Source: Arthrobacter sp. MYb214 (GTDB taxonomy: Bacteria; Actinomycetota; Actinomycetes; Actinomycetales; Micrococcaceae). Taken from it: DNA of 64,000 nucleotides. How positions within the stretch are numbered: position 1 is the first letter of the stretch; every line of letters starts with the position of its first letter. Made by a program: the position numbers and the translations under genes. A model generated the notes under the pieces. That model did not search any database, was not told where the DNA came from, and saw only the letters and a program-made list of their open reading frames with translations. Of this stretch, positions 51,674 to 61,924 are shown one piece after another. The DNA lies in assembly GCF_002979865.1 (NCBI RefSeq), contig NZ_PCPZ01000001.1, positions 992,001 to 1,056,000 on the forward strand, read 5' to 3'.

Positions 51674-52789
51674 TCACCGGTTGGCGGAAGAATTCAACCG
51701 TTCAACGGCAGCCGCGATCCGCTCATCGGAGGCGGTCAAGGCCACGCGTACATGGCGTTCCCCCGCGGTGCCGTAGAAGACGCCAGGACCGGCAACGATG
51801 CCCAGTTCCGCCAGCGCCCCGATGGTTTCGAAGCTTGGCCGCCCAGCGGTGCACCACAGGTACAGTCCTGCCACCGAATCATCGATGGCCAAGCCGAAGT
51901 TCTCCAGCGCTGGCCGCAGCATGGCCCGGCGTGCCCGGTACAGCTCGCGCTGCGCCGCAACATGCTCGTCGTCATTCAATGCCACCACCATGGCGTGCTG
52001 GATTGGACCGGGCACGATCATGCCCGCATGCTTTCGACTGTTGACCAGAGTTGGCATCAGGTTCGGGGCGCCGGCAACGAAAGCGGCGCGGTATCCGGCG
52101 AGGTTCGACTGCTTGGACAGCGAGTACAGGGCGAACAGGTCATCGAGGTTTCCTCCGTTGACCGCCGGGTCCAGGATGCTTGGCACCTGGCCCTCGTATT
52201 CATCCCATCCCAGTTCGGCGTAGCACTCATCGGAGGCCACTACGGCACCCATCTCACGCGCCTGGGCCACGATGCTTGCCAGCTCGGCGGTAGCACGGAC
52301 CTTGCCGGTCGGGTTGCCTGGCGAGTTGACCCAGATGAGCTTCACGCGTTCACGCTGCTCAGCAGTCAAATCCGAAAGGTCGTCGGTGGCGATGGGGGTC
52401 GCGCCAACCAGCTGGGCGCCGATGTCATAGGTGGGGTAGGCGATCTCTGGACGTACCACGATGTCGCCGGCACCCAGGCCCAGGAACAGCGGCAGCCATG
52501 CCACCATTTCCTTGGAACCGACCGTTGGCATGACATCATCGGTGCTCAAACCGGTGACATTGCGGCGACGGGCGAACCAGTCGACGATGGCCTCGCGAAC
52601 TTCAATGGTGCCGTGCGTGGTCGGGTATCCGTGCGAGTTCGCCGCCTCGGCCAGCGCCTGCTGGATCAGTTGCGGCGTGCCATCGATCGGCGTGCCGATC
52701 GACAGGTCCACGACTCCCCCCGGATGCGTGGATGCTTGCTCGCGGTATGGGGCAAGCTGGTTCCAGGGGTAATCGGGGAGCTCAAGCAT
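51674..52789 (-). CDS. dapC: Succinyldiaminopimelate transaminase DapC
   Basis: 371 aa. PLP class I/II aminotransferase that converts N-succinyl-2-amino-6-ketopimelate to N-succinyl-LL-diaminopimelate, the step between DapD and DapE. Seen: LPDYPWNQLAPYREQASTHP at the N-terminus, VVDLSIGTPIDGTP, NSPGNPTGKVRATAEL near residue 160, and the Schiff-base Lys in FALYSLSKQSNLAGYRAAF near 230. It follows fdxA by 12 nt on the same strand, as in mycobacteria (fdxC-dapC), and is probably co-transcribed with it. Confidence 0.94.
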   Translation of the reverse strand: MLELPDYPWNQLAPYREQASTHPGGVVDLSIGTPIDGTPQLIQQALAEAANSHGYPTTHGTIEVREAIVDWFARRRNVTGLSTDDVMPTVGSKEMVAWLPLFLGLGAGDIVVRPEIAYPTYDIGAQLVGATPIATDDLSDLTAEQRERVKLIWVNSPGNPTGKVRATAELASIVAQAREMGAVVASDECYAELGWDEYEGQVPSILDPAVNGGNLDDLFALYSLSKQSNLAGYRAAFVAGAPNLMPTLVNSRKHAGMIVPGPIQHAMVVALNDDEHVAAQRELYRARRAMLRPALENFGLAIDDSVAGLYLWCTAGRPSFETIGALAELGIVAGPGVFYGTAGERHVRVALTASDERIAAAVERLNSSANR

Positions 52790-52801
52790 AAAAGTGAAAA
52801 C

Positions 52802-53125
52802 CTAGCCTTGGTTCTGTGGTGGCAAGGCGCTGATCAGTGGGTGGTCAGTGCCGGTGTTACCAATTTTAGCGGCGCCGCCCGGGGATCCAAGTTCATCGAA
52901 AAAGTCGACGTTTGCCTTGTAATAGTCGGCCCATTCATCCGGCACGTCATCTTCGTAGTAGATGGCTTCAACGGGGCAGACAGGTTCGCAGGCGCCGCAG
53001 TCAACGCATTCATCCGGGTGAATGTAGAGCGAGCGCTCACCTTCATAGATACAATCTACCGGGCACTCTTCGACGCACGCCTTGTCTTTAACGTCGACGC
53101 ACGGCTGAGCGATGATGTAAGTCAC
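52802..53125 (-). CDS. fdxA: 7Fe (3Fe-4S/4Fe-4S) ferredoxin FdxA
   Basis: 107 aa from GTG 53125 ([20 protein letters not shown]); a GTG at 53149 would add eight residues. Cysteine spacing C-x7-C-x3-C-x3-C ([18 protein letters not shown]) and C-x2-C-x2-C-x3-CP ([15 protein letters not shown]) gives one 3Fe-4S and one 4Fe-4S cluster. An acidic C-terminal extension follows ([11 protein letters not shown]). It is an electron carrier; its partners are not evident here. It directly precedes dapC. Confidence 0.95.
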   Translation of the reverse strand: MTYIIAQPCVDVKDKACVEECPVDCIYEGERSLYIHPDECVDCGACEPVCPVEAIYYEDDVPDEWADYYKANVDFFDELGSPGGAAKIGNTGTDHPLISALPPQNQG

Positions 53126-53340
53126 GAGGGCCGAGACCTTTCCTTGCACTGGGTGGTTTCAACAGGAGCTAGTGGTCTTCCTCAGATGCTCTTTGAATCC
53201 TTTACCAGCTCAAACTACAGTCTAGTCCTGATACCCATGCATCGGACCGCCCATTGGCTCGCTGTGACGTAATCGACCATTCACATTTCAGCTTCCCGGG
53301 GTCCAGATGAATTCTTCTTACGAAAAGATGACGTTTCCAA

Positions 53341-53583
53341 ATGCTTAATTTCAGTGATGTGACGCCCGGTGAACGGCTTGTTGTCCGCTACCGCTTGGCC
53401 GACGGCCGGGCCGGTGAGCATTTTTCCGATGCACTGGGCGAGTTGCAGGAAGTGACGGAGGAATCGGTGAGCATCCAAACCCGGGCTGAACTGGTATGCA
53501 TCCCCCGCGCGGCGATCACTCACGCCAAGCGGGTACCGCCGGCTCCGGCGCGCCGCAGGCCCCGTGCCCCTCGCGCCGAGTAG
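53341..53583 (+). CDS. Small SH3-like protein (Rv0428c N-terminal-domain type)
   Basis: 80 aa. The sequence MLNFSDVTPGERLVVRYRLA, then HFSDALGELQEVTEESVSIQ and VCIPRAAITHAKRVPP, resembles the SH3-like domain found at the N-terminus of Rv0428c-type acetyltransferases, here standing alone with a basic Pro/Arg tail. It is probably soluble; function unknown. The ribosome site is poor, and GTG 53359 is an alternative start. The upstream 215-nt gap to fdxA shows no other feature. The ArsR gene follows 125 nt later. Confidence 0.78.
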   Translation: MLNFSDVTPGERLVVRYRLADGRAGEHFSDALGELQEVTEESVSIQTRAELVCIPRAAITHAKRVPPAPARRRPRAPRAE

Positions 53584-53708
53584 CAGCCTGCAAGCCGCGC
53601 AATTTTCCTGCTTCCATGGGTTGCTGCCGCGGGCACACCCATACCGCTTGGGACGACATGTGATTTGAAACTGCCAATCACTCAGCGCTTTTCGCGTATG
53701 CTGTTTCC

Positions 53709-54218
53709 ATGCCCTCCGATAAACTTGTCCAATCGCGAGCACGAGCCCTCAGCTCCCCGCTGAGGCTTCGCATCTTGCGCTTGTGCCTGCATGAGTCACG
53801 AACGAACAAGGAAATTGCGGACATTCTCGATTTGAATCCCGCCACCTCCTTGCATCACGTGCGAACCCTGGTCAGCAACGGTTACCTCGCGGCAGAAGAA
53901 TCGCGCCGAGGCAACCGTGGCGCCAAAGAAGTGCCCTACCGCAGCACCAAGCAGTCCTGGGGCACGCGCATTCCCGACGCGGCCCCCATGCTGGTGGACA
54001 CCTTCCTGCAGGAAATCGAGGGACTTGATCCCCAGGAGATACAGGTAATCCGCTTGGGCCTGAAGCTCAATGAAGAAAGCCAGAAGGATCTCATGAGCCG
54101 GCTGCGCGCTGTGATCGAGGACTACGCGATGCGAGATCCGGATCCAGATGGCGTTGCCACCTCGTTGTTCTTGGCCCACCACCTGGATATCACCGGCAAT
54201 GCGCGCAAAGACCAGTAG
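53709..54218 (+). CDS. ArsR-type winged-helix transcriptional regulator
   Basis: 169 aa. Winged helix at residues about 12-80: SSPLRLRILRLCLHESRTNK, then EIADILDLNPATSLHHVRTL and VSNGYLAAEESRRG. No metal-binding Cys motif (ELCVCDL) is present, so it is not a classical arsenic sensor. The C-terminal half (LVDTFLQEIEGLDPQEIQVI, ESQKDLMSRLRAVIEDY) is helical and probably dimerises or senses an effector. Target is unknown. A terminator follows, shared with the convergent membrane-protein gene. Confidence 0.9.
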   Translation: MPSDKLVQSRARALSSPLRLRILRLCLHESRTNKEIADILDLNPATSLHHVRTLVSNGYLAAEESRRGNRGAKEVPYRSTKQSWGTRIPDAAPMLVDTFLQEIEGLDPQEIQVIRLGLKLNEESQKDLMSRLRAVIEDYAMRDPDPDGVATSLFLAHHLDITGNARKDQ

Positions 54219-54240
54219 CCTGCTTTTCGCCTAATTAAAC

Positions 54241-54279
54241 ACAGAAGGAGCTCTTCCCGTTGGGAAGAGCTCCTTCTGT
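54241..54279. terminator. Bidirectional terminator
   Basis: Perfect 18-bp stem (54241-54258 and 54262-54279, GGAGCTCTTCCC in the arm) with a GTT loop, followed by TTTCAG on the right and preceded by AATTAAACA on the left. It separates the ArsR gene from the convergent membrane-protein gene. Confidence 0.92.
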
Positions 54280-54281
54280 TT

Positions 54282-54719
54282 TCAGTTCTGGCGTTGTTGC
54301 TTGCGCAGCACTCGCAAGGAGCACAGCAGGGCAATCACCGATGGAATAACCATTCCATACATCCACAAGGCCGAGGCCAGCGTTGGCCCGGGCAGGTACT
54401 TGTAGTACTCCATGCCCAAGATCAGCTGGTCATCGCCCACATAGGAAATCAGGCCAACGGTCACATAGCAACCGATGAACCCCAGCGCACCGGCCCACAG
54501 CTTCGATGAAGAAACCGCAGCCCAGTACACCAGAACCCCGAGCAGGAGCCAGGCCAGACCCACACCCCAAACCAGCGGGATGTCGTTTCCGACATAGCTG
54601 ATGGAGGCGTGGATTGCGGTCCCGAATAATCCTGCTGCCACGGCGGCAACAACACCGCGCCAGAGCGCGGAGAAGTTGCTGCCGAGGGATTTGCGCTTAT
54701 TAGGAGCGAGCGCGTGCAC
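54282..54719 (-). CDS. Four-helix membrane protein of unknown function
   Basis: 145 aa from GTG 54719, which has AAGG about 6 nt upstream; GTG 54734 is possible. Four hydrophobic helices are seen: GVVAAVAAGLFGTAIHASIS, VWGVGLAWLLLGVLVYWAAV, LWAGALGFIGCYVTVGLISY and ASALWMYGMVIPSVIALLCS. The C-terminus is basic (RVLRKQQRQN). I do not recognise the family. Its start lies inside the last codons of typA (20-nt overlap), so it is probably translated from the typA message. Confidence 0.78.
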   Translation of the reverse strand: MHALAPNKRKSLGSNFSALWRGVVAAVAAGLFGTAIHASISYVGNDIPLVWGVGLAWLLLGVLVYWAAVSSSKLWAGALGFIGCYVTVGLISYVGDDQLILGMEYYKYLPGPTLASALWMYGMVIPSVIALLCSLRVLRKQQRQN

Positions 54720-56607
54720 GGGTAGCCTTGGCACGGTCGTTGGCGTTCAGCAGAACCTTGCGGATGCGGATGGCTTCCGGGGTAACCTCAACGCACTCGT
54801 CTTCGCGAGCGAATTCGAGCGACTCTTCCAAGGTCAAGTTACGTGGTGGGGTCAGGTTCTCGAACGAGTCCGAGGAAGCAGCACGCATGTTGGTGAGCTT
54901 CTTTTCCTTGGTGATGTTCACGTCCATGTCGTCGGCGCGGGAGTTCTCGCCGACGATCATGCCCTCGTAAACCTCTTCGGTTGGCTTCACGAAGAAGTTC
55001 ATGCGCTCCTGCAGGTTGATCATCGCGAATGGAGTCACAACGCCTGAACGGTCGGCAACGATCGAACCGTTGATGCGGTATTCGATTGGGCCTGCCCATG
55101 GCTCGTAGCCTTCAGCCAGCGAAGCAGCAATGCCGGCGCCGCGGGTTTCGGTCATGAAGCGGGTACGGAAGCCGATCAGGCCACGTGCTGGAACCATGAA
55201 TTCCATGCGAACCCAGCCGGTGCCGTGGTTAGCCATGTCGGTCATGCGGCCCTTGCGCGATGCCATCAGCTGGGTGATAGCACCCAGGTACTCTTCAGGT
55301 ACGTCGATGGTCATGCGTTCCATTGGCTCGTGAACCTTGCCGTCAACCATCTTGGTAACAACCTGTGGCTTGCCAACGGTCAGCTCGAAGCCTTCACGGC
55401 GCATCTGCTCAACGAGGATGGCCAGTGCCAATTCGCCACGGCCCTGGACTTCCCAAGCATCTGGACGCTCGGTAGGCAGGATGTTCAGCGAAACGTTGCC
55501 GATCAGTTCCTTGTCCAGGCGATCCTTGACCTGTCGTGCGGTGACCTTGGCGCCCTTGACCTTGCCAGCCAGTGGCGAGGTGTTGATACCGATGGTCATC
55601 GAGATCGCAGGTGGATCAACGGTGATCAGTGGCAGCGGCTTAGGGTTCTCAAGGTCGGTGAGGGTCTCGCCGATCATGATGTCTTCGATACCGGCAACTG
55701 CAACGATCTCGCCTGGACCAGCTTCGTCAGCTGGAACGCGGGTCAGGCCCTGGGTGGCCAGCAGTTCGGTGATCTTGACCTGCTTCATGGTGCCATCCTG
55801 GCGGGCCCAGTTAACCTGCTGGCCCTTGCGCAAGGTGCCGTTGATCATGCGCAGCAGCGCCAGGCGGCCAAGGAATGGCGAAGCGTCAAGGTTGGTGACG
55901 TGGGCCTGCAGGACTTCACCTTCGGTGTAGGTCGGTGCAGGAACGTGCTTGATGATGGTCTCGAACAGTGGCTCAAGATCTTCGTTGTCCGGCAGGGTGC
56001 CATCGCCAGGCTGGTTCATCGAAGCGTAGCCGGCCTTGCCCGAGGCGAAGACGACAGGAACGTTCAAGATTGCGTCCAGATCCAGATCCGGAGCTTCGTC
56101 AGCCAAGTCCGAAGCCAAGCCCAGCAGCAGGTCCATGGAGTCGGAGATGACGCCATCGATGCGGGAGTCGGGACGGTCGGTCTTGTTGACCACGATGATC
56201 ACTGGCAGGTTGGCGCTCAATGCCTTGCGCAGCACGAAGCGGGTCTGCGGGAGCGGGCCCTCGGATGCGTCAACGAGCAGAACCACGCCGTCAACCATGG
56301 ACAGGCCGCGTTCCACCTCGCCACCGAAGTCGGCGTGGCCTGGGGTGTCAATGACGTTGATGGTCATCTTCTTGCCCTCGGCTGCTGGGCCGTTGTAGAA
56401 CACGGTGGTGTTCTTAGCAAGAATGGTGATGCCCTTCTCGCGTTCCAGCTCACCTGAGTCCATCACGCGATCTTCGGTTTCACCATGGCTGTCGAATGCG
56501 CCAGTCTGCTGGAGCATGGCGTTGACGAGGGTGGTCTTGCCGTGGTCAACGTGCGCAACGATGGCTACATTGCGAAGTTCATCGCGAGTAATGGTGTTTG
56601 CTGACAT
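54700..56607 (-). CDS. typA: Ribosome-associated GTPase TypA/BipA
   Basis: 635 aa from ATG 56607 ([19 protein letters not shown]). Translational GTPase of the EF-G superfamily: G1 [15 protein letters not shown]2/switch with [16 protein letters not shown]3 [13 protein letters not shown]4 [10 protein letters not shown]. Domains II, III and V follow, and the TypA-specific C-terminus ([20 protein letters not shown]) is present. It acts in 50S assembly and stress adaptation in studied bacteria. It is cytoplasmic. A 147-nt leader separates it from the upstream GNAT gene; the downstream membrane-protein gene overlaps its 3' end. Confidence 0.95.
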   Translation of the reverse strand: MSANTITRDELRNVAIVAHVDHGKTTLVNAMLQQTGAFDSHGETEDRVMDSGELEREKGITILAKNTTVFYNGPAAEGKKMTINVIDTPGHADFGGEVERGLSMVDGVVLLVDASEGPLPQTRFVLRKALSANLPVIIVVNKTDRPDSRIDGVISDSMDLLLGLASDLADEAPDLDLDAILNVPVVFASGKAGYASMNQPGDGTLPDNEDLEPLFETIIKHVPAPTYTEGEVLQAHVTNLDASPFLGRLALLRMINGTLRKGQQVNWARQDGTMKQVKITELLATQGLTRVPADEAGPGEIVAVAGIEDIMIGETLTDLENPKPLPLITVDPPAISMTIGINTSPLAGKVKGAKVTARQVKDRLDKELIGNVSLNILPTERPDAWEVQGRGELALAILVEQMRREGFELTVGKPQVVTKMVDGKVHEPMERMTIDVPEEYLGAITQLMASRKGRMTDMANHGTGWVRMEFMVPARGLIGFRTRFMTETRGAGIAASLAEGYEPWAGPIEYRINGSIVADRSGVVTPFAMINLQERMNFFVKPTEEVYEGMIVGENSRADDMDVNITKEKKLTNMRAASSDSFENLTPPRNLTLEESLEFAREDECVEVTPEAIRIRKVLLNANDRAKATRARARS

Positions 56608-56754
56608 GCGTGAAGGCTCACTTCCGCTCGAAAATTTGGGTCTGTGGAGTCGGGGCCAAAGTCGACCCAACAATCCAGTTTACGCGCTCGAGACTCATAG
56701 TCTGTTGATCTGTGTCAGAACATACAGGAATTTCATGTATCTGTCGCAAAGAAT

Positions 56755-57297
56755 TCAGCGGATTAACCGCGTTGGCATCCAAAAACGCAGCTTGCTAGGC
56801 CCAAAGTTGACTTCAATTTCCGGGAGTTCAGCGTCTAGCAAGCCGCCGCATTTTTCTATGGTGGATTTTGAACCGATGTTATCGGAATCACAGGTAACCA
56901 GCGCATGTTCAATTCCTGATTCGCGAAGTTCCTGCAACCCGAATTTGCACAGTTCCTGTGCCACACCACGGCGACGATACTCGGGAACTACACCATAGCC
57001 GATATGTCCGCCGACCTGAAAAAGGCTCTCGTTGATTTCATATCTGACGGAAACCCGGCCCACCAGGTCCCCCTCGTCAAAGGCGGCGAACAGCGCCGAG
57101 CGAACCCAGCCTTCTGGAATGTGCTCGCCTCGGCGCCCTGCCTTCATCCGGTAGATATAGTCCTCCCAGTCCTCGGCTGCAGACCAAGTCGGCAAGAACT
57201 CGAAGTCTTCGCGAAGCATCAAGTGGTGGGCGTCGATTGCCTGCTGTTCGTCCTGGCTTTCCAATTCACGGATCTCCAGCGTCTTTCCCAACGTCAT
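56755..57297 (-). CDS. GNAT-family N-acetyltransferase
   Basis: 180 aa from ATG 57297 (MTLGKTLEIRELESQDEQQA). Acetyl-CoA-binding motif A is HIGYGVVPEYRRRGVAQELC (about residues 108-127, with R-R-x-G-x-A). The C-terminal motif is ALVTCDSDNIGSKSTIEKCG, followed by a strand that ends FWMPTRLIR. This resembles YjgM/RimJ-type acetyltransferases; substrate unknown. It lies downstream of thiF by 67 nt on the same strand with no terminator between, so read-through from the thi operon is possible but no functional link is implied. Confidence 0.88.
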   Translation of the reverse strand: MTLGKTLEIRELESQDEQQAIDAHHLMLREDFEFLPTWSAAEDWEDYIYRMKAGRRGEHIPEGWVRSALFAAFDEGDLVGRVSVRYEINESLFQVGGHIGYGVVPEYRRRGVAQELCKFGLQELRESGIEHALVTCDSDNIGSKSTIEKCGGLLDAELPEIEVNFGPSKLRFWMPTRLIR

Positions 57298-57364
57298 AGC
57301 GCCAGTATGCCAGAGCGCCTCCACTTCCCACCGGTGAATTGCGCGCCAAAGATGCGCCTGAGCC

Positions 57365-59576
<2,212 letters not shown>

Positions 59577-59602
59577 GGTTGCTGCTCCGTTCGGTGAGCG
59601 GT

Positions 59603-60700
59603 CTAGGTTGCGTTGGCAAAGCGGTGGGGATCCACAGCCTGGTGCAAGGGGTGGGATTGGTGGCCGTGGGCGAGATCCGCAGTGAGCGTTGCGCCCAGCG
59701 GAGCCAGCAGCACGCCGTGCCGGGAGTACCCGGTGCAGAGCAGCAGCCCTGGATCAAGGCGTCCAAGCAGCGGCCGGTCATCTGGCGTGGCGGGACGTGC
59801 CCGGGCCGTTGCCTCGTTCAGCGTGCAGTCGCTGATGCCGGGGACCAGCTTTCTCGCGTTGTCCAGCAGCAGGTGCATCGCGCCAATGTTCACCGCTTGT
59901 TGCCGGTCTTCACGGACGCTGGCGCCAAGGACGAGGCTGCCGTCCCTTCTCGGCACCAGATACACCTGTTCCCGGTGCACGATGCCGCGGATGGTGCGGG
60001 TGATGAGCGGCGGGCCTGCTGGTCCCTGGATCCGGAGGATGTCCCCGTAGACCGGGCGCAGCGGAAGTTCGTTCAAGCCATCGAGGGTGCCAAGACCGGT
60101 GGCCACGATGGTCTGCTCCGCTTCGAGGATTCGGCCCGATGCGGTCCGCACAGCGGTGGTCCGCTTCCCGTCGGTCACCAGTGCCTGCGCCCGTTCCTCG
60201 ACCAGGTGCGGACGCAGATGCTCCAACAGGATCTTGACGATGGATCGAGGGTCGACCTGGTGGTCATCTTGGCACAGGACCGCGCCGGCAATATTGGCGG
60301 CCAAGGCTGGTTCGAGCTTGCGGGCTTGGCTGGGCAGCAGCTTTTGCGCTGACAGGCCGAGGGATATCTGCAGTTCGGCCAGCTCGTGCAGGGCTTCGCG
60401 GTCCGCAGGCTCTGCGGCGACAACGAGCGTGGAGTTCTGCAAGTAGTCCGGGCGTTGCCCGGTGGCCGATTCGATGCGCTCGATGAACTGCGGATAGGCG
60501 GCATTCGAGGCGGCAAGCAGCTGGTGCAGCGGGCCATTGCCCCAGACCGTTTCAGCTGCCGGGGCCAGCATTCCTGCTGCCGCGTAGCTTGCACCTTGGC
60601 CGGGTGCCGGATCGATGAGGGTGACGGTGTGTGCGCGTGATTCCAGCTCGAACGCGACGGCCAGGCCGATTATCCCGGCGCCAACAATGTTGACATGCAC
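59603..60700 (-). CDS. thiO: Glycine oxidase ThiO (FAD-dependent)
   Basis: 365 aa, GTG 60700. It oxidises glycine to the imine used by ThiG. The FAD motif NIVGAGIIGLAVAFELESR is at the N-terminus, followed by YAAAGMLAPAAETVW near residue 40. The C-terminus carries TPDDRPLLGRLDP and LLCTGYSRHGVLLAPLGATL, typical of ThiO. It is the first gene after the TPP riboswitch, whose 3' end lies only about 10 nt before the start codon, so ligand binding can directly affect ribosome access. Confidence 0.93.
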   Translation of the reverse strand: MHVNIVGAGIIGLAVAFELESRAHTVTLIDPAPGQGASYAAAGMLAPAAETVWGNGPLHQLLAASNAAYPQFIERIESATGQRPDYLQNSTLVVAAEPADREALHELAELQISLGLSAQKLLPSQARKLEPALAANIAGAVLCQDDHQVDPRSIVKILLEHLRPHLVEERAQALVTDGKRTTAVRTASGRILEAEQTIVATGLGTLDGLNELPLRPVYGDILRIQGPAGPPLITRTIRGIVHREQVYLVPRRDGSLVLGASVREDRQQAVNIGAMHLLLDNARKLVPGISDCTLNEATARARPATPDDRPLLGRLDPGLLLCTGYSRHGVLLAPLGATLTADLAHGHQSHPLHQAVDPHRFANAT

Positions 60701-60709
60701 AAGGGCACG

Positions 60710-60796
60710 CTTCCTTCCTACGGCGGCATGACCCGCATCAGGTGTAGCGGTCGGCTCGGTGCCCTCTCAGCCTGGTCGATTCAGGCTCCCGCGGAT
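60710..60796 (-). promoter_or_regulatory. TPP riboswitch (THI box) controlling thiO-thiS-thiG-thiF
   Basis: On the minus strand the conserved core elements appear in order: GCGGGAGCC, GGCTGAGAGGG, ACACCTGATGCGGGTCATGC and CGCCGTAGGAAG. These are the P1/P2, J2/4 and P4/P5 signatures of thiamine pyrophosphate aptamers. The ribosome site (AGGAAGG) overlaps its 3' end, favouring translational control. AGGGCAC inside the core (60759-60765) can pair with GTGCCCT (60702-60708) just before the thiO start, a likely alternative helix. Confidence 0.95.
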
Positions 60797-60803
60797 TACA
60801 GCG

Positions 60804-60809
60804 ATTATA
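60804..60809 (-). promoter_or_regulatory. -10 box of the thi operon promoter
   Basis: Consensus TATAAT on the minus strand (60809 to 60804), placing the transcription start a few nt before the first base of the TPP aptamer at 60796. An upstream TG (ATGCT) may act as an extended -10 element; no good -35 is seen at 17-18 bp. Confidence 0.55.
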
Positions 60810-60881
60810 AGCATGATGCAGCTCATAAAGTCGAACTTCATTGAACGCAGTTCCGTCATCTTCTGTGATGTACTTGCTGAC

Positions 60882-61841
60882 ATGGCATTCCATGACTTCC
60901 CTATCGTGCTTCCCCAAGGTTCTGCGCTATCCAGCACCATCATCTCGTTGGAGCAAGAACTCTTGGAATCCAGCCAACGCCATAGCCAGGAGCAATTGCA
61001 GCGGCGCTTGCATCCTCGGTTCGCCGAGGTGGGAGCCAGCGGGCGAGTCTATGATCGCGAGGCCATCATTGCCCAGCTGGCCCGGGAGCCGGCACGGGAT
61101 GCCGGGGCGTTGAAAGTCGAAAGCCCGGTGGCTCTCCAGCTTTCAGACCAGCTGGTGCTGCTGCGCTGGAAGCTGCTCGCCGGTTCCCCCAGCGAACGCA
61201 GTTCACTGTGGATCCATGAGCAGGGCCGCTGGCAGCTGCTCTTCCACCAGGGCACGGCCGCCGCTCATCCGCAGCCATCCGCAGGACCGGAGGAAGCCGT
61301 GCATGCCGACGGTGAATTCTCGGTGCGCCGGCTGCGCCTTTCGGATGCCGAAGCGGTCTACGAGGCATTTTCCTCGAACCCCGACATGTTGCGCCAAGGC
61401 GACGCCGATTCCCCGCAAAAGGCTGAGTCGTATGTGCGCGCACTGCTGGAGGCCGGGGAACGCCAGCAGGCGTTGGCCGTCGCATATCGGGATCGGCTGG
61501 TGGGACTGGTGTGCGGTACGGTAGACCCGGCCAATCGGAACGCGTGGATTTGGTATTGGATGAACCAGAATTACCGGGGCCGGTCGCTGGCCACCCGCGC
61601 CGTGGCAACCTTAGTGGATTACCTGTTCGACGAGCTGGGACTGTACCGCTTGGAGCTGGGCTTGCGGGCAAATAATCCCGGGTCGAAGCATGTGGCAGAA
61701 AGCAACGCCTTCCTGCACGAAGGTGTCGAACGGGGCAAATTCCTGGTTGCCGGAGAACGCATCGATGTGCACACCTACGCACGGTTGCGTACCGATGGCG
61801 GCTCTGCGGTCATGCCCTTGCCGTGGGGCACGCAGCAGTAG
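60882..61841 (+). CDS. SnoaL/DUF4440-like domain fused to GNAT acetyltransferase
   Basis: 319 aa from ATG 60882 (MAFHDFPIVLPQGSALSSTI); the ribosome site is poor, and ATG 60813 upstream is an alternative. Residues about 15-125 look like an NTF2/SnoaL-type domain of the DUF4440 kind: LEQELLESSQRHSQEQLQRR, LHPRFAEVGASGRVYDREAI, WIHEQGRWQLLFHQGTAA. Residues about 145-310 form a RimJ/RimL-like GNAT domain: FSVRRLRLSDAEAVYEAFSS, WYWMNQNYRGRSLATRAVAT and LRANNPGSKHVAESNAFLHE. Such fusions occur in Actinobacteria. Substrate unknown. It is divergent from the thi operon. Confidence 0.82.
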   Translation: MAFHDFPIVLPQGSALSSTIISLEQELLESSQRHSQEQLQRRLHPRFAEVGASGRVYDREAIIAQLAREPARDAGALKVESPVALQLSDQLVLLRWKLLAGSPSERSSLWIHEQGRWQLLFHQGTAAAHPQPSAGPEEAVHADGEFSVRRLRLSDAEAVYEAFSSNPDMLRQGDADSPQKAESYVRALLEAGERQQALAVAYRDRLVGLVCGTVDPANRNAWIWYWMNQNYRGRSLATRAVATLVDYLFDELGLYRLELGLRANNPGSKHVAESNAFLHEGVERGKFLVAGERIDVHTYARLRTDGGSAVMPLPWGTQQ

Positions 61842-61858
61842 CTTGGCGGGCATCAAAA

Positions 61859-61892
61859 AAGTCGCGGAATCCGGTCTTGGATTCCGCGACTT
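61859..61892. terminator. Bidirectional terminator
   Basis: 14-bp perfect stem AAGTCGCGGAATCC / GGATTCCGCGACTT with a GGTCTT loop; preceded by AAAAA on the left and followed by CTTATCTG on the right. It separates the SnoaL-GNAT gene from the convergent channel gene. Confidence 0.93.
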
Positions 61893-61924
61893 CTTATCTG
61901 TCCCTCAGGTTTTGTGATGCGTGG

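Noticed and set aside
51665-53272. 535-codon plus-strand open frame
   Set aside because: Antisense to dapC and fdxA, both of which have unmistakable motifs.
53281-53742. 153-codon minus-strand frame opposite the SH3-like gene
   Set aside because: The plus-strand 80-aa product has a recognisable domain, while this frame is Arg/Cys-rich without a motif.
55225-56457. 410-codon plus-strand open frame
   Set aside because: Antisense to typA.
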